From Gammaproteobacteria bacterium (GTDB lineage: Bacteria; Pseudomonadota; Gammaproteobacteria; Steroidobacterales; Steroidobacteraceae): a stretch of 64,000 bases of DNA. A model generated the notes under the pieces. That model ran no database searches and had not been told where the DNA came from. It worked only from the letters and a program-made list of their open reading frames with translations. Below, piece by piece: positions 29,611-38,817 of this stretch (the stretch's first letter is position 1; each line of letters starts with the position of its first letter). The stretch is from NCBI GenBank assembly GCA_013289615.1, contig JABCZO010000018.1, positions 1 to 64,000 of the forward strand, written 5' to 3'. Both the position numbers and the translations under genes were made by a program.

Positions 29611-30993
29611 ATGGACCCTTCAGCTCTGACTGCGCTCTCGCCCGTGGATGGCCGCTACGCCGTCACGGCCGCGCCGCTGCGCGAATACTTTTCCGAAGCC
29701 GCGCTGATCCGCGAGCGCATCCGTATCGAGGCGCTGTGGTTCAGGCAGCTCGTCACCCCGCAGCTGCGGCTGCTCGCCGGCGACCTGCCCGCGACGGTAC
29801 ACCAGCGCATCGCCGCGCTGGCGCTCGATCCCGGGCCCGACGCGCCGGCCGGCGTCAAGGCGATCGAGCGTCGCATCAACCACGATGTCAAGGCGGTCGA
29901 GTATTTCGTGCGCGATGAGCTGGCTGCCGCCGGCGCCGGCGTCGCTGCGCTCGAGCTGGTGCACTTCGGCTGCACCTCGGAGGACATCAATAACCTCAGC
30001 TATGCGCGTCTGCTCAAGGGCGCACGCGACACGGTGTTGCTGCCCGAGCTGAGTTCGCTGGTCGCGCTGCTGCGCGTGCTGGCGAGAACACACGCCGAGC
30101 TGCCGATGCTCGCGCGCACTCACGGCCAGAGCGCAACTCCCACCACCTTCGGCAAGGAGATGGCGAACGTGGGTGCCCGCCTCAGGCGTGCGCAGCGCCG
30201 TCTGCAAGCGATCGAGATCCTCGCCAAGTGGAATGGCGCGGTCGGCAACTACAATGCCCATCACAGTGCCCGCCCCGACCTCGACTGGATCGCGCTCAGT
30301 CGCGAGTTCGTCGTTTCACAGCAGCTGAGCTGGAATCCTTACAGCACCCAGATCGAACCGCACGACTGGATCGCCGAGTACTGCGACGCCTGCGCCGCGA
30401 TCAATGTGATTCTGATCGATCTGTGTCGCGACCTCTGGGGCTACGTGTCGCTCGGCTATCTGCGCCAGCGTGCGGTGCCCGGGGAAGTCGGCTCCTCGAC
30501 CATGCCACACAAGGTCAATCCGATCGATTTCGAAAACGCCGAGGGCAACTTCGGCATGGCGAATGCGATGCTGCGATTCTTCTCCGACAAACTGCCGATC
30601 TCGCGCTGGCAGCGCGACCTCACCGACTCGACCGTGCTGCGCAATCTCGGCGTCGCGCTGGCTCATGGCCTGGTCGGATGCAAGGCGCTGCAGCGTGGCC
30701 TGGCGAAGATCAATCCCGATGCGGCGCGCATGGCACAGGATCTGGACGGGGCATATGAAACCCTCGCCGAAGCGATCCAGAGTGTGCTGCGGGCCGCCGG
30801 CGTCGCCAACGGCTATGAGCTGCTTAAGGATTTCACCCGCGGCCAGAGCATCGACGCCGCAGGCCTGCGGGAATTTGTCGCGACGCTGCCGCTGCCAGAG
30901 GGCGAGCGCAGCCGTCTGGCGGCCATGGCACCGCCGCAATACCTGGGTCTTGCAGCCACCCTGGCGCGTCGCTTCGCCGACGAAGCCGAATGA
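29611..30993 (+). CDS. purB: Adenylosuccinate lyase PurB
   Basis: From the ATG at 29611 the product is 460 residues; an upstream in-frame ATG at 29593 adds six. It cleaves SAICAR and adenylosuccinate in purine synthesis. Landmarks are LTALSPVDGRYA, HFGCTSEDINNLSYA, MLARTHGQSATPTTFGKEMA and the loop GSSTMPHKVNPIDFENAEGN. This is the long proteobacterial PurB type. In E. coli it neighbours mnmA, nudJ and phoPQ; those neighbours also occur here in altered order. Confidence 0.96.
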   Translation: MDPSALTALSPVDGRYAVTAAPLREYFSEAALIRERIRIEALWFRQLVTPQLRLLAGDLPATVHQRIAALALDPGPDAPAGVKAIERRINHDVKAVEYFVRDELAAAGAGVAALELVHFGCTSEDINNLSYARLLKGARDTVLLPELSSLVALLRVLARTHAELPMLARTHGQSATPTTFGKEMANVGARLRRAQRRLQAIEILAKWNGAVGNYNAHHSARPDLDWIALSREFVVSQQLSWNPYSTQIEPHDWIAEYCDACAAINVILIDLCRDLWGYVSLGYLRQRAVPGEVGSSTMPHKVNPIDFENAEGNFGMANAMLRFFSDKLPISRWQRDLTDSTVLRNLGVALAHGLVGCKALQRGLAKINPDAARMAQDLDGAYETLAEAIQSVLRAAGVANGYELLKDFTRGQSIDAAGLREFVATLPLPEGERSRLAAMAPPQYLGLAATLARRFADEAE

Positions 30994-31159
30994 CATAGTC
31001 GATTACATAATCCAATTATTGTCGGATTAGCGCCCGATCCGATAGTCGGCTCACACAGCGCAGCCGTACAAATGTGACCTGGTTGGCGATCGATCCCCGG
31101 TCTCGTCTCTACCATCGTGTTGCGAAAGCTCATAAAGCTTAATCAACGCAGGCGAGCGA

Positions 31160-31750
31160 GTGACTGGCACCAGGGAAAACCGCGCGACGACCTCGGCGCG
31201 TCTGTCGAGCTTCGGGCTCGAAGACGGCCCGATGACGACCGCCGTGCTCGCCGAACGGCGGCCGGTGAGCGAGACCCTGCACGTCCTGAGCACCTTCGAC
31301 GAAGTTCGCGCAGCCACCGAAACGGTTGCCGCCAGCGGCCAGCGCCTGATTTCGATCATGACCCCGGACCTGGAGCCGGAGATCTACGACCAGGCCGCGC
31401 TGCTCGAGGTCATCAAGCGCTTCGTGCTCGGCCACAGCTTTGCCAAGGTGCGGGTGCTGATGCGCGACCAGGCGCGGCTTAGCAATGGCGCCAACCGCTT
31501 CATCGCGATGGCGCACCGGCTCACCAGCTATCTGGAGATCCGGATCCGCGCGCCGCAATATCGTGAACTCACCGCCGCCTACTGCATCGCCGACGACCGC
31601 GCGATCGTCTATCGCTTGCGTGCCGATCGCGCCGAGGGCATCGCCGGCTTCAACAATCCCCCGATCGCGCGCCAGTACCTGCAGGAATTCGATGCCGTGT
31701 GGCAGGCGAGCATGATCGAAGAGCGCGAGGTCCGGGTCGCCCGCAGCTGA
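31160..31750 (+). CDS. Conserved protein resembling the C-terminal domain fused to some GNAT acetyltransferases
   Basis: The 196-residue frame starts with GTG; an ATG at 31232 would remove 24 residues of poorly conserved lead. The core reads ISIMTPDLEPEIYDQAALLE, then VRVLMRDQARLSNGANRFIA, LEIRIRAPQYRELTAAYCIA and GFNNPPIARQYLQEFDAVW. It has a PLD-like alpha/beta pattern without the HKD motif. I recall this module in gammaproteobacteria as a stand-alone gene or attached to acetyltransferases, but no activity is known to me. It precedes nudJ. Confidence 0.6.
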   Translation: MTGTRENRATTSARLSSFGLEDGPMTTAVLAERRPVSETLHVLSTFDEVRAATETVAASGQRLISIMTPDLEPEIYDQAALLEVIKRFVLGHSFAKVRVLMRDQARLSNGANRFIAMAHRLTSYLEIRIRAPQYRELTAAYCIADDRAIVYRLRADRAEGIAGFNNPPIARQYLQEFDAVWQASMIEEREVRVARS

Positions 31751-31806
31751 GCGGCTTTCTGCTGCGGCGCCTGCCCACCAGCGCGTGGCGCGCGCTATCC
31801 TGCGCC

Positions 31807-32271
31807 ATGGTCTGGAAACCCGATGTCACCGTTGCCGCCATCATCGAGCGCAGCGGCCGCTTCCTGCTGGTCGAGGAGCGCATCCGCGGCCGCCTGGTAC
31901 TGAACCAGCCAGCCGGCCATCTCGAGGACGGTGAGGCGCTGCTCGACGCGGTGATTCGCGAGACGCTGGAGGAAACCGCCTGGCAGTTCACCCCCGAGGC
32001 GCTGTTGGGCGTCTACCAGTGGCGCAGTGCTCGCGGTCACACCACGTTGCGATTTGCTTTCACCGGCACCGTCCAGGGCTACGATGCGGACCGACCGCTC
32101 GATCCGCCGATCGTAACGACGCACTGGCTGGCACGCGAAGAGATCGCGCAGCGCGCAGCGCGGCTGCGCACGCCGATGGTACTTCGCTGCGTCGAGGATT
32201 ACCTTGCCGGGCGGCGTCTGCCGCTCGAGGTGCTGGCCGCGCAGTCCGACGATCCGAGGCTGTCATGGTAG
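31807..32271 (+). CDS. nudJ: Nudix hydrolase, NudJ-type (thiamine pyrophosphate/nucleotide phosphatase)
   Basis: From ATG 31807 the product is 154 residues, the normal NudJ length. The opening WKPDVTVAAIIERSGRFLLV and the Nudix box GHLEDGEALLDAVIRETLEE fit NudJ (YmfB), including the LNQPAGHLE segment. The box ends EETAW, so the usual final glycine is replaced by Ala. In E. coli nudJ lies directly before mnmA; here about 15.6 kb of other genes separate them. Confidence 0.88.
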   Translation: MVWKPDVTVAAIIERSGRFLLVEERIRGRLVLNQPAGHLEDGEALLDAVIRETLEETAWQFTPEALLGVYQWRSARGHTTLRFAFTGTVQGYDADRPLDPPIVTTHWLAREEIAQRAARLRTPMVLRCVEDYLAGRRLPLEVLAAQSDDPRLSW

Positions 32272-32331
32272 AGTCCCGGAGCGTGATTCCGGCCGTGCCC
32301 ACCTTTGCCAATCGCCGCGAGGGGCTCTGCA

Positions 32332-33141
32332 ATGAAACCCTGGATTCAAATTCTGGCATGCACCGCGTGCCTCGCCTCCGCCGCAGCCGTCGCAGCCGGC
32401 AGGCAGCCGATCTCCCTCGATGAGGCTCTTGCGGTCATCAAGTCGCACCGCTTCGTCGATCTCACGCACGACTTCGCGCCCGGCATCCCGCATTGGAAGG
32501 GCGCGAGCGACGAGCGGGTCACGACGCTCTATACGGTCGAGAAGGATGGCTTTCACATCGACGAGTTCTGCCACGTCGGACAGTGGGGCACCCACATCGA
32601 CCCACCGGCACACTTTCACGCCGGCCTGCGCTCGGTGGATCAGATCGACCCGAGCGAAATGGTACTTCCGCTGGTGGTACTCGACGTCCACGATAAGGTT
32701 GCCAGCAATCCGGACTACGTCCTGTCGCTCGAGGACGTGCGTGCCTGGGAGCGGCGGCACGGCCGCATTCCGCAGGGTGCCTTCGTCGCGATGCGCACCG
32801 ACTGGTCGAAGCGCTGGCCCGATGATGCGGCACTGGCGAACCGCGACGCCGCCGGCGTGTACCACTATCCGGGCTGGAGCCTGGAGGTGCTGAAACTTCT
32901 CTACGAGCAGCGCGGCATCACCGCCTCAGGCCATGAAACAACCGACACCGACCCCGGGCTTTCGACCACCAGGGACGACTACTCACTCGAGTCGTACATC
33001 CTTCAAACGAACCACTACCAGATCGAATTGCTGGCAAACCTCGACCAGCTTCCCGAGGCCGGCGGCATCGTCGTCGTCAGTTTCCCGAAGCCGCGCAACG
33101 GCTCGGGCTTTCCGGCCCGCGTGATCGCGATCGTGCCATGA
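32332..33141 (+). CDS. Exported cyclase-family (kynurenine formamidase-like) hydrolase
   Basis: From ATG 32332 (GGGG upstream) the product is 269 residues with a cleavable signal peptide (LACTACLASAAAVAAG). The cyclase fold shows the metal-binding motif GQWGTHIDPPAHFH, with FVDLTHDFAPGIPHWKG before it and a further His/Glu block (ASGHETTDTDPG). Relatives include arylformamidase KynB and cyclic-amide hydrolases, but most are cytosolic, so periplasmic location is a distinguishing point. The next gene overlaps by four bases (ATGA). The substrate is unknown. Confidence 0.85.
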   Translation: MKPWIQILACTACLASAAAVAAGRQPISLDEALAVIKSHRFVDLTHDFAPGIPHWKGASDERVTTLYTVEKDGFHIDEFCHVGQWGTHIDPPAHFHAGLRSVDQIDPSEMVLPLVVLDVHDKVASNPDYVLSLEDVRAWERRHGRIPQGAFVAMRTDWSKRWPDDAALANRDAAGVYHYPGWSLEVLKLLYEQRGITASGHETTDTDPGLSTTRDDYSLESYILQTNHYQIELLANLDQLPEAGGIVVVSFPKPRNGSGFPARVIAIVP

Positions 33142-33533
33142 GCGCGCCGCGTGAACCGATCGAGTACGCGCAGGCCTCACCCGAGGTGCGTGCCGTCTAC
33201 GATGACATCATGGCGACTCGCGGCGCCGACTGGGTCAACAACTTCTGGAAGGTGCTGGCGCACGATCCGCCGACGCTGCGGCGCATCTGGGCGAACATTA
33301 AGGCAGTCATGGGCCCGGGGGCGCTCGACCCGCTGACCAAGGAGCTGCTGTATACCGCGGTAAGCGCCTCCAACGGCTGCCACTACTGCATCGCCTCGCA
33401 CAGCGCGGCGGCCCGCGCCAAGGGCATGAGCGAGGCGCAGTACTGGGAGCTGCTGGCGATTGTCGGGCTTGCGAACGAGACCAACCGGCTCGTGACCGCG
33501 CTCGGCGTGCCGGTGGACGAGCGCTTCCAGTAG
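33138..33533 (+). CDS. Carboxymuconolactone decarboxylase/AhpD-family protein
   Basis: The 131-residue protein has the AhpD-like core with the redox pair in SNGCHYCIASHSAAAR. Such proteins act as peroxide-defence partners (AhpD) or, in other branches, as lactone decarboxylases; the CxxC and following His favour a redox role. No signal peptide is seen. It is translationally coupled to the exported cyclase-family enzyme. Confidence 0.85.
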   Translation: MSAPREPIEYAQASPEVRAVYDDIMATRGADWVNNFWKVLAHDPPTLRRIWANIKAVMGPGALDPLTKELLYTAVSASNGCHYCIASHSAAARAKGMSEAQYWELLAIVGLANETNRLVTALGVPVDERFQ

Positions 33534-33554
33534 CCGCTGCGCGCGCGTGACTGC

Positions 33555-34868
33555 CTAGGGCTTGAGTGCGGACGGCCGTTTCACGATCACGCCGCCCTTG
33601 ACGACGAACACGACGTTCTTGAGCGTGCCGATGTCGGTGAGTGGATTGCCGGGCACGGCGATGATGTCCGCAAGGTAGCCCGGCTTCAGCAATCCGATCT
33701 GGTGCTCCCACCCCAGCAGCTTCGCGCCGGTCAGCAGATCCGCCTGCAGCACCGCGAGCGGGGTCATGCCGCCCTGAACCATCAGCTCGAACTCGCGCGC
33801 CTGCGTGCCATGCGCAAATGGTCCCACGTCCGAACCGACCGCCAGCGGGATGCCTGCGGCAACCTGGCGCTTGAACTCCCTGACCTTGTAGTTGTAAATC
33901 TCGGTTGCCACCCGGTTCTGCTCCGGCGTTGGCGAGTGCGTCGAGAAGTACTCGTAGATGGTCAGCGTCGGGACCGCCGGGATATGGCGCTCCTTCATCA
34001 AACGCATGGTGTCGTCGCTGAGCTGCAGCGCATGCTCGACCGAGGCGACACCGGCCTCGACCGCGTAACCCGTGCCCGGCTCCCCGGTCGCATGTACGGC
34101 GACGACGGTGCCGAGCCGGGCTGCTTCGTCGACCGCGGCCCTGAGCTGCGCGGTGGTGTACTGATACGGCGTATGCAGCGTGCCGTCGCGCATCTCATCC
34201 GGTCCGGTTTGATAAATCTTCACGAAGTCGGAGCCTTCCTTGTGCTGGGCGCGAATCACGCCGACGAGCTCGTCGGCGCTGTTCGCATAGGTGGCGTTTG
34301 ACAGCACGTGCTGCGCCGGGTTGAAGGCGATCGCATCCTCGTGACCCCCGAGGATGTCGATCGCGTTGCCGCTGATCCGCAGCCGCGGCCCCTGGAACAA
34401 CCCCTGGTCGATGGCATCGCGCAGCGCCGTGTCGGCCGAGCCCGCGCCCTCGGTGCCCAGGTCGCGTTCGGCCGTGAAGCCTGCCATCAGATCGTCGCGC
34501 GCCGCGAGCAGGGCGAGGAGCGTTCGCTTTGGCACCGATTCCTGCACGGTCTGCAGATCCTCGGCCCCCGGGTGCAGAAACAGGTGCACGTGCGCATCGA
34601 TGAGGCCGGGCAGCAGGGTCGCCTCTCCGAGGTCCACGGATTCAGCGCCAGCGGGGTGCCGGACCGAGGCACCGGCCGCAACGATGCGCTCGCCGTCGAC
34701 CAGCACCTCAGCCGGGGAGATCACTTTGCCAGAGTCGATTTCGATCAGGTGCGCGGCGCGAATGATCAAAGGATGGTGTGCGAGGGAGGAGTCGGCGAGC
34801 GCGAAATTCCCGCAGCACGCGATGATCAGCCCGAACGCTCGCCCCGCCGTCTTGAATTTTCGCGACAT
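33555..34868 (-). CDS. Exported metal-dependent amidohydrolase (imidazolonepropionase/prolidase-like)
   Basis: From ATG 34868 the product is 437 residues with a signal sequence (FGLIIACCGNFALA). It has the amidohydrolase barrel with the metal pair HxH in LLPGLIDAHVHLFLHPG, His in VVAVHATGEPG and SVEHALQLSD, and the catalytic Asp in PLAVGSDVGPFAHG. Close relatives are annotated as imidazolonepropionase-like or Xaa-Pro dipeptidase-like enzymes of the envelope, often adjacent to TonB receptors as here. The substrate could be a cyclic amide or dipeptide. It is divergent from the TonB receptor. Confidence 0.87.
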   Translation of the reverse strand: MSRKFKTAGRAFGLIIACCGNFALADSSLAHHPLIIRAAHLIEIDSGKVISPAEVLVDGERIVAAGASVRHPAGAESVDLGEATLLPGLIDAHVHLFLHPGAEDLQTVQESVPKRTLLALLAARDDLMAGFTAERDLGTEGAGSADTALRDAIDQGLFQGPRLRISGNAIDILGGHEDAIAFNPAQHVLSNATYANSADELVGVIRAQHKEGSDFVKIYQTGPDEMRDGTLHTPYQYTTAQLRAAVDEAARLGTVVAVHATGEPGTGYAVEAGVASVEHALQLSDDTMRLMKERHIPAVPTLTIYEYFSTHSPTPEQNRVATEIYNYKVREFKRQVAAGIPLAVGSDVGPFAHGTQAREFELMVQGGMTPLAVLQADLLTGAKLLGWEHQIGLLKPGYLADIIAVPGNPLTDIGTLKNVVFVVKGGVIVKRPSALKP

Positions 34869-35141
34869 GATTGTCTCCGCACGCACTGGATGCTGCAGTG
34901 TGACGGATCGAGGCAGGCAGTTGCCAGTGCCTGCCCGGTGATCGCGGCCACCAGCGTTGCTTGGCAACCACAAGAGAGCGCACACGCGCAAATGCACTGA
35001 TCGAGTGCCTTCAGTGTCACCGATGCACCGTGACGATACCGACGAAATACTCGCGTCGACCAGAGCGCTTCTAGCACTGCAAGACTGCTATATTTGATGC
35101 ATCGCAAGTTCTTTCAATCCATCGCAGGGGAGGCGGTGATC
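34869..35141. other. Divergent promoter region, amidohydrolase / TonB receptor
   Basis: This 273-bp gap separates two divergent starts in the amine block and must hold both promoters. I see a strong ribosome site (GGGGAGG) before the receptor start but no clear sigma-70 boxes or operator. Confidence 0.5.
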
Positions 35142-37589
35142 ATGAGAACGAGATTCCGTTATTCGACGTCCGCGCGTACCTGCGTGAATCCTGTTGGTCA
35201 TTCAAGACAGTCGTCGTTGCATGCTGGCGTGCGCGTCGCCATCGTGTGGGGATCGGGTTTGATATCGGCGTTCTATCTTGCGCCGCGCGCGCACGCGGAT
35301 CTGCCCACCACTGCCCCCGACCTGGGTGGGCTCACCGAGGTCGTCGTCACCGCCGAGAAATTCAAGTCGACGATTCAGGAAACGCCGATCAGCATGTCAG
35401 CGCTGAGCTCCAGCCAGCTCGAAGCGCAGGGCATCACAAATGTCGAGGACATCGCGCGCGACGTTCCGGGCCTATCGATGCGCTCGGCCGGACCGGGCCT
35501 CACCGAATACGACGCACGCGGCCTGGCCTCGAACGGCGGCGCGGCGCCGACCGTCGGCTTTTATCTCGACGAGATCCCGCTGTCACCGCCCGCACTGTCG
35601 CAGTCCGGCAAGGTCGTGATCGACCCGGATCTGTACGACATCGATCGCGTCGAAGTGCTGCGCGGCCCGCAGGGCACGCTGTACGGCTCGGGCTCGATGG
35701 GCGGCACGGTCAAGGTCATCACAAAGCAGCCGAAACTCAACCAGTTCGAGGGTTCGGCGCAGGCCACGGTGTCGGATACCGAGGGCGGCGGCGCCAACGG
35801 CAACGTCAGTGCGATGCTCAACCTGCCGCTGGGCGACAAGTTCGCGCTGCGTATCGTCGGCAGCGACCTGTACCGCAGCGGCTGGATCAATCTGATCGCC
35901 GTCAATGTGCCGAACGCCGCGACCACGCTGAAGACGCCGAACCAAACGCCGGTCTATGACGCGCCGGTTACGAGCGTGATCCCGCGGGCCAACGCCGAGC
36001 ACATGCGGGACGGACGCGTGACGCTGCTGTTCCAGCCCAACGAGGATCTATCGATCACCGCGATGGCCTTGGACCAGCGCCTGTCGATGGGTGGCTACGA
36101 CCTGCTGGATTCGAGCCCGACCAGCGCGGCACCCGGTAAGGTATACAACGCGCACTACGAGGTGTTCCCACTGCGCGAATATCTGAATGACGACGTGCAG
36201 ATATACGGCCTGACGATCAATGCCAACGTCGGCTTCGCCGACCTGACCAGCGCGACATCGTACTTCACGCGGCTCAATCACCAGGCGCAGGACGCGTCCG
36301 AGTCGCTGTATTACTCGAACGTGTTGAACGGCGTGCCGCAGGCGCCGCTCGCACCCAATCTGTACCACGAGGTCGACCCGTCGCACCAGTTCAGCCAGGA
36401 ACTGCGCCTGACCTCGCACGATATCGGCGCGCTGCACTGGGTGGCGGGTGCGTTCTGGAGCAGCCTGAAATCGATCTGGAACGAGATCAGTAACAGCCCG
36501 CTGAACGCGACGCCGACTATTCCCGACGGCTCGTACTTCACCTCCTGGAATCCGTACTGGGTGCGGCAGACGGCGCTGTTTGCGGACGGCTCGTACAAGT
36601 TCGACGATCATTGGAAGCTCGCCGCGGGCGTACGCTGGTACACCTACAAGAGCGAGCAGCACGAGTTCTCGTGGGGCCTCGATGCCCCCTACCCGAACCA
36701 GGCGGTCACCCCGACCCAGGTCACGCGCGCCTCGGACAGCGGCTTCAACCCGCGCGTGAACCTGTCCTACGAGCCCACGCGCGACCTGAACCTGTACACG
36801 ACCATATCCAAGGGCTTCCGGCCGGGCGGTGCGAACCAGATTCTGCCGAGCGGCCCGCCGATCAACTGCCAGCCCGGCGTGCTCTCCTTCAGTCCCGACG
36901 AAGCCTGGAACTACGAGGTCGGCGAGAAAGCGAAGCTGCTCGACAATCGGCTGACGATCAACGGCGACGTCTACTACATCCGCTGGCTGGGCGTGCAGCA
37001 GGTGATCACGCTACCTTGCGGCTACCAGTACTACAACAACGCCGGCGACGGCCGCGCCTACGGCCCGGAGCTCGAGATCAACGCCAAGCTCGCCCCGGCC
37101 TGGACCATGTCGGTGGGCGGCGCGTACACCGACTCGAAGATCACCTCGCCCAACGCCTCGTTTCAGAACTACCTGTCGACAGTGGCATCCACCCCGAACG
37201 GCGTTACGCGGCCGTGTCCGGTGACCGGCAGCTGCACGGTGCCGATCCTGAACGTGCCGAAGGAGACCGCAAGTGCATCGCTCGCCTATACGACCGAGGT
37301 CTTCGCCACCTACCAGCTCACGGCGCGCGTCGACGATTCCTTCGTCGGTCCGGCGACCGACGTCGCCTACTTCTTCGGCTACCGTCTGCCCTCATACAAC
37401 ATCGCCAATCTGCACGTGATCCTCGATCATGGTCCGTGGTCGGTTATCGGCTTCGTAACCAATTTCACCAACAAGGTGGCGCTGATCACCGCGAACAACA
37501 CCAGTTTCCAGTTCAACATCCCGCAGACCGTGCGCTACTCGACCAATCAGCCGCGCACCTACGGCATGCAGGCCAACGTCAAGTTCTGA
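35142..37589 (+). CDS. TonB-dependent outer-membrane receptor
   Basis: From ATG 35142, nine bases after GGGGAGG, the product is 815 residues. A long leader ends in a signal peptide (VAIVWGSGLISAF, then PRAHA). The TonB-box-like EVVVTAEK precedes the plug domain (ISMSALSSSQLEAQGITNVE, VEVLRGPQGTLYGSGSMGGT). The 22-strand barrel ends in the usual aromatic residue (GMQANVKF). The type resembles Sphingomonas/Xanthomonas receptors for plant or xenobiotic compounds rather than ferric siderophores. It lies 39 bp upstream of the amine dehydrogenase heavy chain on the same strand, linking uptake to oxidation. Confidence 0.94.
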   Translation: MRTRFRYSTSARTCVNPVGHSRQSSLHAGVRVAIVWGSGLISAFYLAPRAHADLPTTAPDLGGLTEVVVTAEKFKSTIQETPISMSALSSSQLEAQGITNVEDIARDVPGLSMRSAGPGLTEYDARGLASNGGAAPTVGFYLDEIPLSPPALSQSGKVVIDPDLYDIDRVEVLRGPQGTLYGSGSMGGTVKVITKQPKLNQFEGSAQATVSDTEGGGANGNVSAMLNLPLGDKFALRIVGSDLYRSGWINLIAVNVPNAATTLKTPNQTPVYDAPVTSVIPRANAEHMRDGRVTLLFQPNEDLSITAMALDQRLSMGGYDLLDSSPTSAAPGKVYNAHYEVFPLREYLNDDVQIYGLTINANVGFADLTSATSYFTRLNHQAQDASESLYYSNVLNGVPQAPLAPNLYHEVDPSHQFSQELRLTSHDIGALHWVAGAFWSSLKSIWNEISNSPLNATPTIPDGSYFTSWNPYWVRQTALFADGSYKFDDHWKLAAGVRWYTYKSEQHEFSWGLDAPYPNQAVTPTQVTRASDSGFNPRVNLSYEPTRDLNLYTTISKGFRPGGANQILPSGPPINCQPGVLSFSPDEAWNYEVGEKAKLLDNRLTINGDVYYIRWLGVQQVITLPCGYQYYNNAGDGRAYGPELEINAKLAPAWTMSVGGAYTDSKITSPNASFQNYLSTVASTPNGVTRPCPVTGSCTVPILNVPKETASASLAYTTEVFATYQLTARVDDSFVGPATDVAYFFGYRLPSYNIANLHVILDHGPWSVIGFVTNFTNKVALITANNTSFQFNIPQTVRYSTNQPRTYGMQANVKF

Positions 37590-37628
37590 TGCTCGCGCCG
37601 GTGCACGAGCAACTGTAGGAGTGGACCG

Positions 37629-38816
37629 ATGCGGGGGTGGTTTGCCGGCATGTCGGCCGCGGGTGTCGCCGCGGGCGCACTCGTGCTCGCGCTGCCGGCG
37701 TTTGGCGCTGACCCGGACGATCTGGCCGCGGACGCGAAGCTGCAGCTCGCCGAGTCGCACGTCACTGCGACGCTGACGCCGACGCATGCGCGGCGCCTGT
37801 TCGTCCTCGATGTCGCGTTTCCGGCAGCCGAGGCGGCCAGGACCTACGTTCTGGACGGCGCCACCGGCCGCATCGAGGGCATGTTCAACCAGGCGTACTG
37901 GCCGAACTTCGCGGTGTCGCCTGACGGCAGCGAGCTCTATGCCGTCGATTCCTACTGGGAGAAGCACACGCGCGGCAAGCGCAGCGACTACATCGTGGTG
38001 CGCGACGCGCGTACGCTGCAGGTCAGCGAGGACATCCCGCTGCCGGCCGGGCGGCTGCTGATCGTCTCGAAAAAGTACGATTTCGACGTGACGCCCGATG
38101 GGCGCTATGGGCTGACCTACAATCTTGCCCCGCAGACCACGGTGACGGTCACCGACCTCAAGGCGCGCAAGAGCATCGGCACGATCGGCATCCCGGGCTG
38201 TGGCCTCATCTTCGCGCAGGCCGCGAGCCGATTCTCCTCGCTGTGTGCCGATGGCGCGATCGCCACCGTGACTTTCGACGAGTCCGCCAATGGCACGATC
38301 AGGCGCACCGCGAACGTGTTCGATGCGAAGAACGACCCGGCGTTCGAGCACTCCGGGTGGGACAAGCACCATCAGATGCTCTACCTCGTGACCTACCATG
38401 GCAAGGTGGTGCCGGTGGACCTGGCGGGCGAGCAGGCGGTCGCGGGCCCCAGCTGGTGGCTGACCGACGAGGCGGAGCGCCGCGCCGGCTGGCGGCCGGG
38501 CGGCTGGCAGGTGTGTCACTTCCATTCCTCGAAACGCCGGCTGTATGTGCTGATGCACCGTGGTGGCGACTGGACGCACAAGAATTCGGGCACCGAGGTG
38601 TGGGAGTTCGAAGCCACGACTGGCAGGCGCGTCCAGCGCGTGCGGCTGCCCGAGCCGGCACAATCGATCGCGGTGTCGCAGGACGACGATGCCCTGCTGT
38701 ACGCGATCGGCGACAGCTACCGGATCTACGCGTTGGGGCTTGCGACCGGTAAACTGCTCTATAAGACCAGGCCGCTCGGCTTCACGCCGCAGCTCCTGAC
38801 CGTGTGGGGTGACTGA
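37629..38816 (+). CDS. mauB: TTQ amine dehydrogenase heavy chain (MauB/AauB-like)
   Basis: The 395-residue protein has a signal peptide (GVAAGALVLALPAFGA) and is a seven-bladed beta-propeller: YWPNFAVSPDGSELYAVD, FDVTPDGRYGLTYNL, then the family hallmark GGWQVCHFHSSKRRLYVLMH with GTEVWEFEATTGRRVQRV. Heavy chains of methylamine and aralkylamine dehydrogenases form alpha2beta2 periplasmic complexes with the TTQ light chain. Whether this is the MADH or the AADH branch cannot be decided by eye. GGAG precedes the ATG. MauE, MauD and the light chain follow in the canonical order. Confidence 0.9.
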   Translation: MRGWFAGMSAAGVAAGALVLALPAFGADPDDLAADAKLQLAESHVTATLTPTHARRLFVLDVAFPAAEAARTYVLDGATGRIEGMFNQAYWPNFAVSPDGSELYAVDSYWEKHTRGKRSDYIVVRDARTLQVSEDIPLPAGRLLIVSKKYDFDVTPDGRYGLTYNLAPQTTVTVTDLKARKSIGTIGIPGCGLIFAQAASRFSSLCADGAIATVTFDESANGTIRRTANVFDAKNDPAFEHSGWDKHHQMLYLVTYHGKVVPVDLAGEQAVAGPSWWLTDEAERRAGWRPGGWQVCHFHSSKRRLYVLMHRGGDWTHKNSGTEVWEFEATTGRRVQRVRLPEPAQSIAVSQDDDALLYAIGDSYRIYALGLATGKLLYKTRPLGFTPQLLTVWGD

Positions 38817-38817
38817 G

